Positions 17,890 through 26,273 of a stretch of 64,000 nt of DNA are shown here, piece by piece. The translations under genes were made by a program, and so were the position numbers. Each line of letters starts with the position of its first letter. Position 1 is the first letter of the stretch. Below the pieces are notes generated by a model, which worked only from the letters and a program-made list of their open reading frames with translations, was not told the origin of the DNA and did no database searches. The stretch comes from Nocardioides sp. JQ2195 (GTDB taxonomy: Bacteria; Actinomycetota; Actinomycetes; Propionibacteriales; Nocardioidaceae). The stretch lies in the NCBI RefSeq assembly GCF_012272695.1, contig NZ_CP050902.1:1364001-1428000 (forward strand), in the 5' to 3' direction.

Positions 17890-18879
17890 ATGGCTGAGGA
17901 CGTGTATGTCGGCATCGACGTCGGTGGCACCAAGGTGCTGGCCGGGGTGGTCGACAACCGAGGGCGCATCCTGCGGACGGTGCACCGCGCCACGCCGGGG
18001 CGACGGGTCGACGTCTCGATCGTCGAGGACGCTCTCACCGAGGCCCTGGGCGAGCTGGTGGGTGACGGTGTCGTCCGAGGTGTGGGTCTGGCCGCCGCCG
18101 GTTTCGTGGACGTCACCGGTGAACGCGTCATGTTCGCCCCCCACCTGCCCTGGGTGGACTCCCCGGTCCGTGCCCGCCTCGAGGAGCGCTGGCAGGTGCC
18201 GGTGGCCCTGGAGAACGACGCGACCGCGACCGCCCACGCCGAGGCGACGTACGGCGCCGCGTCCGGTGTCGAGGATGCCGTGGTGGTGACGTTGGGCACC
18301 GGCATCGGTGGCGGCATCATCCTCGGTCGCCAGGTGCACCGTGGAGCCAACGGGATGGCCGGCGAGTTCGGACACATTCAGGTCGTGCCCGGCGGCGCTG
18401 CCTGTGAGTGTGGCGGCCACGGGTGCTGGGAGCAGTACGCCAGCGGCAACGCGCTGGTGCGCTTCGCCCGCGAGGGCCTGGGCACCCGCCCGTCGATCCT
18501 GGAAGAGCTGTGCGAGGGCAACCCGTCCGCCCTCACCGGTCCGATGGTGACCCGTGCCGCCGAGGAGGGTGACCTGCTGGCCCACGAGGCGTTCGGTCAG
18601 GTCGGGGACTGGCTGGGCGTCGGTCTGGCCAACCTGGTGGCCGCCCTCGATCCCGGCATCCTGGTGGTCGGCGGAGGTGTCTCCGCTGCCGGGGACCGAT
18701 TGCTCGAGCCGGCGCGCACGGCGCTGCTCAGCTCACTGGTGGGCGCCGGGCACCGCACCGTGCCGCCGCTGGTCGTCGCACGGTTCGGGGCGCAGGCGGG
18801 GCTCGTCGGCGCCGCGGACCTGGCCCGCCAACGCGTCGCGCGGCTGGCACTGCAACCTCCGCGCGGAGGCCCGGGCTAG
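17890..18879 (+). CDS. second ROK family sugar kinase
   Basis: 329 residues, clearly paralogous to the upstream glucokinase. It has YVGIDVGGTKVLAGV, ENDATATAHAE with the catalytic Asp, TGIGGGIILG, EFGHIQ and the zinc motif CECGGHGCWEQYASG. The sugar-binding loop differs (DATA in place of DGNS), so substrate preference may differ. Start chosen at 17890 because AGGA lies 8 nt upstream; an ATG at 17881 is possible. Its TAG stop lies in CTAG (18876-18879), which is also the stop of the convergent gene. Confidence 0.92.
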   Translation: MAEDVYVGIDVGGTKVLAGVVDNRGRILRTVHRATPGRRVDVSIVEDALTEALGELVGDGVVRGVGLAAAGFVDVTGERVMFAPHLPWVDSPVRARLEERWQVPVALENDATATAHAEATYGAASGVEDAVVVTLGTGIGGGIILGRQVHRGANGMAGEFGHIQVVPGGAACECGGHGCWEQYASGNALVRFAREGLGTRPSILEELCEGNPSALTGPMVTRAAEEGDLLAHEAFGQVGDWLGVGLANLVAALDPGILVVGGGVSAAGDRLLEPARTALLSSLVGAGHRTVPPLVVARFGAQAGLVGAADLARQRVARLALQPPRGGPG

Positions 18880-19298
18880 ATGCGGGACCCGTCGTCCCAC
18901 GGGTCACGTGGCTCCGCATTCATGCTGCGGATCAGATAGATGAACCCGCCCGCGAACCACGCCACGAGGAGCACCGCGAGGATGCCGCGAAACGGGTGGC
19001 CGAGGACCAGCGCGACGAGGGCGATCAACGGTGCGCCGAAGACACCGAGCCAGCCGAGCATCCGCGGGGGCTCGGCCAGTGGGATGGGCTCCGGGTCGGC
19101 CGGCACGAACCGGCCCTCGTCCTCCCAGGACTGCAGCTCCTGCGGGACCACGGGCTCCGGCTCGGGGATGACGTAGAGCTCCGGTTGCGGGTCGAGGGCG
19201 GGCTCGTCCTCGGTGTCCGCGGCGGCCTCCTCGACCGATGCCGTCTCACCGTAGTTGTCGACGATCTCCTGCCAGAGAGCGTCCTCGTCCCGTGTCAC
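18876..19298 (-). CDS. conserved acidic membrane protein
   Basis: 140 residues. The N-terminal 75 residues are acidic and proline-rich (PEPEPVVP, PADPEPIPL). Two transmembrane helices follow (WLGVFGAPLIALVALVLGH and ILAVLLVAWFAGGFIYLI), ending in a short charged tail. No known domain. The GTG start at 19298 is 6 nt from a TAGGCT -10 (complement of 19305-19310), so the transcript is probably leaderless. It is convergent with the ROK gene and shares the CTAG stop palindrome. Confidence 0.85.
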   Translation of the reverse strand: MTRDEDALWQEIVDNYGETASVEEAAADTEDEPALDPQPELYVIPEPEPVVPQELQSWEDEGRFVPADPEPIPLAEPPRMLGWLGVFGAPLIALVALVLGHPFRGILAVLLVAWFAGGFIYLIRSMNAEPRDPWDDGSRI

Positions 19299-19453
19299 AC
19301 CACCAGCCTACGAGCCGTCGTGAAGTGATGCGAGACGGCGGCAGCGGACGGCTTCTGGTCCTGCGATCGCGGTGCCGTGACCGGTGGTGCCGACGCCTCG
19401 GCGGCGTCCCCGAACTTGGGCACGCCGGGTCCCCACGGGATTCGGTTTGGGGC

Positions 19454-19459
19454 TAGGGT
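19454..19459 (+). promoter_or_regulatory. -10 element of the plsC transcript
   Basis: TAGGGT lies 53 nt before the plsC start codon. The leader between them contains a GAGGAGG ribosome-binding site (19498-19504), 8 nt before the GTG at 19513. Confidence 0.45.
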
Positions 19460-19512
19460 TCACTTGGTCACTCATGACGGGCGGCCCAGATCGTCACGAG
19501 GAGGACAACCAG

Positions 19513-20271
19513 GTGTTCTACTGGTTTCTTAAGTTCATCGCCCTCGGGCCCTTGCTGCGCGTGATCTTCCGACCGCAGGCCCAGGGCCTCGACCATGTCC
19601 CGGAGACCGGTCCTGCGATCCTCGCCAGCAATCACCTGTCCTACGCCGACTGGCTGTTCATGCCGCTGACCCTGTCACGGCGCGTGTCCTTCGTCGCGAA
19701 GGCCGAGTACTTCACCAGCCCCGGCATCAAGGGGTTCTTCCAGAAGCACTTCTTCCGCGGATCGGGCCAGATCCCGATCGATCGCTCCGGTGCCAACGCT
19801 GCCGAGGGAGCGCTGCTGTCGGCGAAGGAGGTTCTCGGTCGGGGTGAGCTCTTCGGCATCTACCCGGAGGGCACCCGCTCCCACGACGGCAAGCTCTACC
19901 GGGGCAAGACCGGAGTCGCCCGGCTCGCGCTCGAGACCGGTGTCCCGGTGATCCCGGTGGCGGTGGTGGGCACCGACGTGGTGGCGCCTCCCGGCAAGAA
20001 GTTCGGCAAGTTCGCCCGGCCGGTGGTGCGCTTCGGCAAACCGTTGGACTTCTCGCGGTACGAGGGGCTGGAGAACGACCGCTACATCCTGCGCTCGATC
20101 ACCGACGAGATCATGTACGAGATCATGAACCTCTCCGGCCAGGAGTACGTCGACACCTACGCCAGCCGCGCCAAGGAGGAGTCCAAGCGGCTCGAGAAGG
20201 AAGCCTCCGCGGCCGCTGCGGAGGCGAAGAAGGCAGCGGCTGCTGCCGAGGACAAGAAGCAGGCGTCCTGA
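19513..20271 (+). CDS. plsC: 1-acyl-sn-glycerol-3-phosphate acyltransferase
   Basis: 252 residues. Motif I NHLSYAD (H-x4-D), the FFRGSGQIPIDR acceptor motif, motif III GIYPEGTRSHDG and motif IV VPVIPVAVVG are all present. It acylates lysophosphatidic acid to phosphatidic acid at the membrane. A C-terminal alanine/lysine/glutamate coiled tail of about 45 residues (from YASRAKEESKRL) is extra. GTG start with GAGGAGG 8 nt upstream; longer frames back to 19384 lack conserved residues. It corresponds to Rv2182c. The two-component kinase follows 53 bp downstream. Confidence 0.93.
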   Translation: MFYWFLKFIALGPLLRVIFRPQAQGLDHVPETGPAILASNHLSYADWLFMPLTLSRRVSFVAKAEYFTSPGIKGFFQKHFFRGSGQIPIDRSGANAAEGALLSAKEVLGRGELFGIYPEGTRSHDGKLYRGKTGVARLALETGVPVIPVAVVGTDVVAPPGKKFGKFARPVVRFGKPLDFSRYEGLENDRYILRSITDEIMYEIMNLSGQEYVDTYASRAKEESKRLEKEASAAAAEAKKAAAAAEDKKQAS

Positions 20272-20324
20272 CCCGGTCGCCCGGCCCCGCGGGCCCGGCC
20301 GTTCCCCTCGGGCGCACCCCGTCC

Positions 20325-21470
20325 GTGACCGATGCCGGACCGCTCGATGCCGCGCTCGCCGTCGAGAACCGGATGTTCCGTGCCCTGGCCGTGCTGCGCC
20401 TCGTCCTGCTGGCGAACACGGTGGGGATGACGCTCTACCGCCTGGACAACTTCACCCACCGCGAGGTCGGGCTCGCCCTGACGGTGCTGATGGTGGTCTG
20501 GACCGCGGTGGCCATTTGGGCGTACGACGCCCCGCACCGCCGCCTCCCGGCGCTGCTGGTGGCCGACCTGGCCATCGCCTTCGCGACCCTGCTCTCGTCG
20601 CCGTTCGTCAAGGGGGACGGCTTCAACGCGACCGTGCCGGGCTTCTGGATCACGGGTGCCCTGATGGCCTGGGCGATCCACTGGCGCTGGGTGGGCGCCC
20701 TGGTCGCCGCGACGCTGCTCTGTGCGACGGACCTGCTCATCCGCGACGGGATCAGCCAGACCAACTACGGGCACGTCTTCCTGCTGATGATCGCCGGACC
20801 GATCGTCGGCTACATGTGCGGTTCCCTGCAGCAGATGGCGGCCGAGCGCGACCGTGCCGAGCGGGAGGCCGCGATCGCGGGCGAACGGGCCCGCCTGGCG
20901 CGCGCCGTGCACGACGGTGTGCTCCAGGTGCTGGCCCTGGTGCAGCGCAAGGGGCCCGAGCTCGGTGGCGACGGCACGCGTCTCGGCCAGCTGGCCGGTG
21001 AGCAGGAGCAGGCGCTGCGCTCCCTGATCCGCCAGCAGGACACCTTGCAGACGCCGGGCGCGTCACCGGTGGAGGATCTCGGCGGTGTCCTGGAGCGTCT
21101 CGGCAACCGGCGTCCGCCGGTGACCAGCGTGGTGACTCCGGGGGCTCCGGTCGAGCTCCCGATGGTCGTTGCGACGGAGGTGGCTGCCGTGGTCGGAGCG
21201 TGCCTCGACAACGTCGCCGCGCACGTGGGGGAGGACGCCCCCGCCTGGGTGCTGCTGGAGGACCTCGGTGACCGGATCGTGGTCAGTGTGCGCGACGAGG
21301 GGCCGGGGATCCCCTCGGGACGCCTGCACGCGGCCGTCGAGGCCGGTCGTCTCGGTGTCTCCGAGTCGATCCGTGGACGCATCCGGGACCTCGGTGGCAC
21401 GGCCGAGCTCTTCTCCTCGCCGGGCACCGGCACCGAGTGGGAGCTCACCGTTCCGCGCCCCGTCGTGTGA
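20325..21470 (+). CDS. MacS-type membrane sensor histidine kinase
   Basis: 381 residues with five or six transmembrane helices in the first 165 residues. A HisKA_3 dimerisation helix follows (RARLARAVHDGVLQVLALVQ, phospho-His in VHDG), then a HATPase domain whose G-boxes read VRDEGPGI and GTGTEWEL. This is the NarL/LuxR-family kinase architecture of the actinobacterial MacS group. The signal is unknown; the large membrane sensor with little extracellular loop suggests it senses the membrane. Its likely partner is the regulator at 22150, separated from it by a flavin-reductase gene. Confidence 0.9.
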   Translation: MTDAGPLDAALAVENRMFRALAVLRLVLLANTVGMTLYRLDNFTHREVGLALTVLMVVWTAVAIWAYDAPHRRLPALLVADLAIAFATLLSSPFVKGDGFNATVPGFWITGALMAWAIHWRWVGALVAATLLCATDLLIRDGISQTNYGHVFLLMIAGPIVGYMCGSLQQMAAERDRAEREAAIAGERARLARAVHDGVLQVLALVQRKGPELGGDGTRLGQLAGEQEQALRSLIRQQDTLQTPGASPVEDLGGVLERLGNRRPPVTSVVTPGAPVELPMVVATEVAAVVGACLDNVAAHVGEDAPAWVLLEDLGDRIVVSVRDEGPGIPSGRLHAAVEAGRLGVSESIRGRIRDLGGTAELFSSPGTGTEWELTVPRPVV

Positions 21471-21504
21471 CTGGACCCGGGGGCACCTCGTCTAGGCTCG
21501 GTGG

Positions 21505-22029
21505 GTGACCATTCATCGTGAGAACCCCTTCCTCGAGCCGCCCGGTGAGCGGGACCCGGTCCGTCGGCTGCGGGGTCGCCTCGGCGGGCAGGTGACGCTG
21601 TGGACCTCGGGCGCCTCGGATGATCGCGCGGGGTTGACCGTCTCGTCCCTGATGGTGGCCGCGGGGGAGCCCGGCCGGGTCCTCGGGCTGATCGACCCGG
21701 ACTCCGACCTGATGGACACCCTGGCCTCGACCGACCTCGCCGTCGTGTCGCTGCTGCACTACCGCCACCACAACCTGGCTGATGTCTTCGCCGGCACGGT
21801 TCCGGCTCCGGGCGGGCAGTTCAGGCAGCTGCGCGAAGGCGTGGACTGGCTGGAGACGTCATGGGGGCCGTTGCTGTCCGACGTCACCACGTGGGTCGGC
21901 GTACGCCTCGAGACGGTGGTGGAGACAGGCTGGTCGAACCTGGTGACCGCGACCATCGAGAAGGCCGAGATCGGTGACGACGGGGAGCCCCTGGTGCACC
22001 GACGGGGCCGCTACCAGCACGCTCGCTAG
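21505..22029 (+). CDS. flavin reductase-like FMN-binding protein
   Basis: 174 residues with the split-barrel fold of flavin reductase/PNPOx-like proteins: GQVTLWTSG, DRAGLTVSSLMVAAGEPGRVLGLI and AVVSLLHYRHHNLADVFAG. Probably reduces FMN or binds it for a partner oxygenase. The GTG start is 6 nt after TAGGCT (21493-21498), so it has its own leaderless promoter despite lying between kinase and regulator. A CGGACG/CGTCCG hairpin (22038-22052) after its stop may terminate it. Confidence 0.87.
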   Translation: MTIHRENPFLEPPGERDPVRRLRGRLGGQVTLWTSGASDDRAGLTVSSLMVAAGEPGRVLGLIDPDSDLMDTLASTDLAVVSLLHYRHHNLADVFAGTVPAPGGQFRQLREGVDWLETSWGPLLSDVTTWVGVRLETVVETGWSNLVTATIEKAEIGDDGEPLVHRRGRYQHAR

Positions 22030-22149
22030 TCTCGGCACGGACGAGTCGTCCGGGTCGGGAAGACCGCCCCGACATGCGGCGACGGGCTCACTGGCCGCTC
22101 GGTGGGCGCGGTCATGTCCTAGTGTTCCGCATGACAGAGGAGGACGCGG

Positions 22150-22809
22150 ATGAGTGGGGACCAGCCGATCCGGGTGATGGTCGTCGACGACCACCCGATG
22201 TGGCGCGACGCGGTCGAGCGTGACCTGGTCGCAGCGGGACTGGATGTCGTGGCCGTCGCTGCCAACGGGTCCGAGGCGTTGGCGCGCTTCCCGGCAGCCA
22301 GGCCGCAGGTGCTCGTGCTCGACCTGCAGATCCCGGCCCCCAACGGGGTCGAGGTGACCGCCGAGGTGGTTCGCCAGGACCCCGCCACGCGGGTGCTGAT
22401 CCTCTCCGCGTCGGGCGAGCAGAGCGACGTCCTCGACGCCGTGAAGGCCGGGGCGACGGGCTACCTGGTCAAGTCCGCCTCGCGTGAGGAGCTGCTCGAC
22501 GCCGTACGCCGGGTGGCGCTCGGCGACACGGTGTTCACGCCGGGCCTGGCCGGACTGGTGCTGGGGGAGTACCGCCGTCTGCTCGACGAGCCCGCCACCG
22601 ACGACGGCGCCCCGAAGCTGACCGAGCGCGAGACCGAAGTGCTCCGGTTGGTCGCCAAGGGCCTGTCCTACAAGCAGATCGCGGATCGTCTCGTGCTGTC
22701 GCACCGCACCGTGCAGAACCACGTGCAGAACACGCTGCGCAAGCTGCAGCTGCACAACCGGGTGGAGCTCACCCGCTATGCGATCGAGCAGGGGCTGGAC
22801 GACGAATGA
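22150..22809 (+). CDS. NarL/LuxR-family response regulator
   Basis: 219 residues. The receiver domain has MVVDDHPMW acidic residues, the phospho-acceptor Asp in LVLDLQIP, Ser/Thr in LSASGEQ and Lys in LVKSAS. The C-terminal LuxR helix-turn-helix reads LTERETEVLRLVAKGLSYKQ ... HRTVQNHVQ. It should be phosphorylated by the MacS-type kinase encoded upstream. AGGAGG sits 6 nt before the ATG. A TAGTGT -10 is at 22120-22125. It overlaps the following GNAT gene by ATGA, so the acetyltransferase belongs to the same operon. Confidence 0.94.
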   Translation: MSGDQPIRVMVVDDHPMWRDAVERDLVAAGLDVVAVAANGSEALARFPAARPQVLVLDLQIPAPNGVEVTAEVVRQDPATRVLILSASGEQSDVLDAVKAGATGYLVKSASREELLDAVRRVALGDTVFTPGLAGLVLGEYRRLLDEPATDDGAPKLTERETEVLRLVAKGLSYKQIADRLVLSHRTVQNHVQNTLRKLQLHNRVELTRYAIEQGLDDE

Positions 22810-23288
22810 CCCGGTCGTCGCTGTGGCGCCCCGCGTCCCAGCACGAGGGGCTTGCGTTGACCGGGCTGGAGCGCGACGCCAACCTGGCGGGGCCGGGGCA
22901 CGTCTTCGCCGCCCCGTTCCCCGAGGACGACGTGCTGGCCAGGTGGTCGATCGTGCTCGCGGACCCCGATGTGCGTGTCGATGTGGTCGACGGTCCGGAC
23001 GGACTGCGGGCGGTGGCGGCGTACGACGCCGCATCGCTGCGGCAACTGTTCGTCCGGCCGGAGTCGTGGGGCCGAGGTCTCGGGTCGGCCGGTGTGCGGC
23101 GCGCTGTCGATGCCATCGGCACGGGCGCCACGCTGTGGGTGCTGGGGGACAACGAGCGGGCTCGCCGGCTCTACGAGCACCTCGGCTGGGTGCCGACCGG
23201 CGAGAGCCAGGACAGCGTCTGGCCACCCCACCCGGTCGAGCTCGCCTACCACTGGACCGGCACGACGATGCGCTTCCTCTCGACCTGA
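22806..23288 (+). CDS. GNAT family N-acetyltransferase
   Basis: 160 residues. The acetyl-CoA loop appears as RQLFVRPESWGRGLGSAGVRRA (R/Q-x-x-G-x-G/A type: RGLGSAG), and the C-terminal LGDNERARRLYEHLGWVPTG is characteristic of the fold. The first 70 residues are divergent, so the acceptor cannot be predicted. Translation is coupled to the response regulator by a 4-bp ATGA overlap, suggesting function under the same signal. Confidence 0.9.
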   Translation: MTRSSLWRPASQHEGLALTGLERDANLAGPGHVFAAPFPEDDVLARWSIVLADPDVRVDVVDGPDGLRAVAAYDAASLRQLFVRPESWGRGLGSAGVRRAVDAIGTGATLWVLGDNERARRLYEHLGWVPTGESQDSVWPPHPVELAYHWTGTTMRFLST

Positions 23289-23293
23289 CGCAC

Positions 23294-23311
23294 CGCGACG
23301 CACGTGTCGCG
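23294..23311. terminator. hairpin between convergent GNAT and mpaB genes
   Basis: CGCGAC (23294-23299) pairs with GTCGCG (23306-23311) around a short loop containing CACGTG, in a 49-bp gap between convergent genes. There is no T-run on the plus side beyond TTCG, so this is only a candidate bidirectional terminator. Confidence 0.35.
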
Positions 23312-23337
23312 TTCGAGGCGGAGAACCGGGGAGTGGT

Positions 23338-24567
23338 TCAGCAGGACCATCCCGGATCGCGAGCGGGGTGCGCCTGGCCGCCGGCAGGGGAGTCATCGAC
23401 CAGGTCGTGGTGAACCCCATACCTGGAACGCAGCCGCTCCTCCTGCTTGACGCGGTAGCGCTCGCCCATCCGGGTCCGGACGCCCATGGTCCCCGGGACG
23501 CGGTCGATGAGCCCGTTCAGCAGGCACAGGAAGGGGCCCAGCACCCGGACGACGTACGTCATCCGCGACGCCGGGACGCCGAGCTCGTCGGCGATGCCGT
23601 CGCCCAGGAAGATGCGCTCGAGTGCGTGCACCGTGGGCGGTGCCACCGGGTGCAGCCGGTGGGGAAGGAGCTCCTCGATCTCCGGGACCAGGAACTCGTC
23701 GTTGATCGCTCCCACCAGACGGTGACAGTAGTCGTCGACCTCGGGGCGGGTGAGCAGGTAGAGGTCCTCGAGCCGCTGCTGGTCGGCCTCGTCGACCGGC
23801 AGCAGGTCCTCACGGATGCCGAGCAGGTGCCCGATGTAGCGCCACATGGCATAGAAGGTGTCGACCTCGCGGGGAAGGTAGGGCGCCCCGATGGCCCGCA
23901 TCCCGCGCAACGGGATCAGGCAGAACTCGATGAGCGTGTAGGCCAGGAACGCCTGCGGGATCGCCACCCCCCACGCCGCGTCGTCCCACTCCGGGGACTG
24001 CCGCAGGTGCTGGCGCACCAACGCATGGATGATGCGCACCCGCACCGTCAGCTCGAAGCCCTCGGAGAACCGGTCGAGCCCGCCCTGCTGGTTGATCGCG
24101 AGCAACCAGGAGCCCACCTCGATGGTGCGCATGCCGGCGTTCTCGACATACCTGCCGGTGAGCTCGAGCGGACGTGAGGCCGCCGAGTTGGCATAGCCGC
24201 TGACCAGCGACGCCGCGCCGAGGACGATCCCCGACTGCCGGGTGTAGCGGGCGAAGTGGCGTGACCCCCGATAGATGCTCGGCAGGTCGACCCAGTCGGG
24301 AACGTCGTCGAGCCCTGCGAACAGGGCCGTCAGCGACTCGGGGGCCTCGGGGACGGCATCGATGCCCTCGCGACAGGCCGTGCGCAGCATCCGCATGCCC
24401 TTGCCGTGCCCGATTGAGGCGAAGTCGGCGACGAAGGCGTCGGCGAGGGGATCGCCCTCCCACATGGAGTCGAAGTACGTCGTCGCGTGGTCGCCGAACC
24501 GGCGCACCGCCTCGTCGTGGTTCCGGACCGTGGTCGGGAGGTCGCGCTCACCTGTCGTGGCTGCCAT
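23338..24567 (-). CDS. MpaB-family (DUF2236) oxygenase
   Basis: 409 residues of the oxygenase MpaB/DUF2236 superfamily, which includes the haem b latex-clearing protein Lcp. Core segments include YVENAGMRTIEVGSW, RVRIIHALVRQHLRQSPEW with a candidate haem-ligand His, FLAYTLIEFCLIPLRGM and MWRYIGHLLGI. The C-terminus is long and proline/basic. Substrate unknown; Lcp cleaves polyisoprene, other members act on varied organics. The ATG is 7 nt from TATCCT, so leaderless. It is divergent from a TetR regulator with an inverted repeat in the 83-bp gap, which suggests TetR control. Confidence 0.87.
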   Translation of the reverse strand: MAATTGERDLPTTVRNHDEAVRRFGDHATTYFDSMWEGDPLADAFVADFASIGHGKGMRMLRTACREGIDAVPEAPESLTALFAGLDDVPDWVDLPSIYRGSRHFARYTRQSGIVLGAASLVSGYANSAASRPLELTGRYVENAGMRTIEVGSWLLAINQQGGLDRFSEGFELTVRVRIIHALVRQHLRQSPEWDDAAWGVAIPQAFLAYTLIEFCLIPLRGMRAIGAPYLPREVDTFYAMWRYIGHLLGIREDLLPVDEADQQRLEDLYLLTRPEVDDYCHRLVGAINDEFLVPEIEELLPHRLHPVAPPTVHALERIFLGDGIADELGVPASRMTYVVRVLGPFLCLLNGLIDRVPGTMGVRTRMGERYRVKQEERLRSRYGVHHDLVDDSPAGGQAHPARDPGWSC

Positions 24568-24579
24568 GCTGAACAGGAT

Positions 24580-24613
24580 AAAAGTGGGAATCCCTCATCT
24601 TCCATTCACTTTT
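24580..24613. promoter_or_regulatory. candidate TetR operator between mpaB and tetR
   Basis: AAAAGTG (24580-24586) and CACTTTT (24607-24613) form an inverted repeat, with further AAT/ATT symmetry inside. It is strikingly A+T-rich for this genome. It lies just upstream of the mpaB -10 (TATCCT, complement of 24575-24580) and 37 bp before the tetR start, so a bound dimer would cover both promoters. Confidence 0.6.
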
Positions 24614-24650
24614 CAAACGCGCACTCACCCAAGGGACGGAGCGGCAGGAC

Positions 24651-25262
24651 ATGGCTCAACGGCAGCGGATTCGCCCCACCCAGCAGCGAGCTGTGCAGAT
24701 GCGTCGCGACCTTCTCGATGCGACTGTTCACCTTTTGGAGGAGATCGGCTCGGAGAGGCTGACCACCACCGCCATCGTGGAGCGTGCACATGTCAGCAGC
24801 GGAACGTTCTATCGCTACTTCGACGACAAGGCCGACATCCTGGAGGCACTGCGCAGCGAGGCGGTGGCCGAGATCAGCTCCGACCTGATGGGTGGGGTGG
24901 CGCGAGCCCTCGACCGCGACCTGCGCGACGCCGTCCGCGAGATCCTCACGACCCTGACGGAGGCGCTGGAGCGGCACGCTCCGGTCATCCTGGCCATGGT
25001 CGACGCGGTCCCCTCGGGGACCCAGTCCAACGTGATGCCGGAGATCGAGGCCGGCTTGGTGCAGCTGGCGCGAGTCATCCCGGCGCGCCACCTCCCTGAT
25101 CTCGACCCGCAACGACTCGAGGCGGTGGTCTTCATGGTGATGGGGGTGACCCAGGCGACCTGCTTGCGGGTCGCCCTGCAGCGGCCCGAGGGGAGCTCGC
25201 GCGACGAGCTCATCGAGATCGCCACGGACATGCTCACTGCGGGCCTGGTGGGTGCGCGCTGA
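24651..25262 (+). CDS. TetR/AcrR family transcriptional regulator
   Basis: 203 residues. The N-terminal DNA-binding domain reads RDLLDATVHLLEEIGSERLT with the helix-turn-helix TTTAIVERAHVSSGTFYRYF. The C-terminal ligand domain is hydrophobic and unassigned. Divergently transcribed from the MpaB oxygenase gene and separated by an inverted repeat, so it most likely represses that gene and itself in response to the oxygenase substrate or product. The inducer is unknown. Confidence 0.92.
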   Translation: MAQRQRIRPTQQRAVQMRRDLLDATVHLLEEIGSERLTTTAIVERAHVSSGTFYRYFDDKADILEALRSEAVAEISSDLMGGVARALDRDLRDAVREILTTLTEALERHAPVILAMVDAVPSGTQSNVMPEIEAGLVQLARVIPARHLPDLDPQRLEAVVFMVMGVTQATCLRVALQRPEGSSRDELIEIATDMLTAGLVGAR

Positions 25263-25296
25263 GCTCTGTGCTCGCCGGCTCACTAGGATCACCTGC

Positions 25297-26187
25297 GTGA
25301 CCACGCTCCTCGAGGCAGCAGACCGGCTCTATGGCTTGGCGCTGCCCGAGTTCACCCCAGCCCGCGACGCGATGGTGAAGGCCCTGCGCAAGGAGGACCG
25401 CGAGCTCTCCGACCAGGTCAAGGCCCTCAAGAAGCCCTCCACGGCCGCCTGGGTGGTCAACCTGCTGGTGCGCCGTGATCCCGAGCAGGTCGACCAGGTG
25501 CTGGCCGTCGGGGAGGCGCTGCGCGAGGCGCAGGCATCACTCGACGGGGACGAGCTGCGGGCACTCACCCGTCAACGACGTCAGCTCACCTCGGCGATCA
25601 CCCAACAGGCACGCGCGCTCGCGCTCGAGCACGGCCAGAAGGTGACCGGTGCGGTCTCCGACCAGGTCGAGGCCACCCTCACGGCGGCCATGGTCGACGC
25701 GAACGCGGGTGCCGCCGTACGCACCGGGTTGTTGGTCAGCACGCTGGCCGCGACCGGTGTGGAGGCGGTCGACGCGTCGACCTTCGTCGCGGTCCCCGAC
25801 GCGGCCGACTTCGCGCCGAGCCCGATCGAGGCGCCGGCATCTCGTCCGCCCGAGCTGCACGTCGTGCCCGACCCGGACGAGGCCGAGAAGAAGCTCGCCG
25901 CCGCCCGGGAGGAGCTGGAGGACGCCGAACGGGTCGCCGAGGAGGCCAACCACTCCTTGACGGCGGCGAACGACGACGTGGCCGGGCTGGAGGCGCGCAG
26001 CCTCCAGGTGCAGGCCGAGATCGACGAGCTGCGTCGTCGGCTCAGCGAGCACGAGGAGGAGCAGGACGAGATCGACGACCAGCTCTCCGACGCCCGCCAG
26101 GTCGTGGAGTCAGCACGTGATGACGTCCGTGCGGCCGACGCCGAACGCCAGCGCCTGGCTGCCCGGGTCGCCCGTCTGACCCGCTGA
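25297..26187 (+). CDS. coiled-coil protein of unknown function
   Basis: 296 residues from the GTG at 25297. A conserved N-terminal block (LYGLALPEFTPARDAMVKAL, then LKKPSTAAWVVNLL) is typical of an uncharacterised actinobacterial family. It is followed by a helical middle and a long acidic coiled coil (about 195-290) rich in Glu, Ala and Arg. No enzymatic motif is visible. The GTG is 7 nt after TAGGAT (25284-25289), so the transcript is leaderless; an upstream in-frame start at 25252 would lie before the promoter and overlap tetR. Confidence 0.85.
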   Translation: MTTLLEAADRLYGLALPEFTPARDAMVKALRKEDRELSDQVKALKKPSTAAWVVNLLVRRDPEQVDQVLAVGEALREAQASLDGDELRALTRQRRQLTSAITQQARALALEHGQKVTGAVSDQVEATLTAAMVDANAGAAVRTGLLVSTLAATGVEAVDASTFVAVPDAADFAPSPIEAPASRPPELHVVPDPDEAEKKLAAAREELEDAERVAEEANHSLTAANDDVAGLEARSLQVQAEIDELRRRLSEHEEEQDEIDDQLSDARQVVESARDDVRAADAERQRLAARVARLTR

Positions 26188-26189
26188 TC

Positions 26190-26262
26190 GAGCAACATCC
26201 ACCGGGGCCGTGCCATGGCCGGAGCGTGGACCCGCGTCCCGCTCGACCAGCGGTGGTTGCTC
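26190..26262. terminator. inverted repeat between convergent genes
   Basis: GAGCAA (26190-26195) and CCACCG (26199-26204) pair with CGGTGG (26251-26256) and TTGCTC (26257-26262), leaving a three-base bulge. This gives a 12-bp stem around a GC-rich 46-nt loop. It occupies the gap between the converging coiled-coil and glycerol kinase genes and may work in both directions. Confidence 0.45.
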
Positions 26263-26273
26263 TCCTGATCGAT

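Noticed and set aside
22131..22221. Leaderless mini-ORF just after the TAGTGT -10 before the response regulator
   Set aside because: Out of frame with the regulator and mostly overlapping its coding sequence; no support beyond an ATG near the predicted start site.
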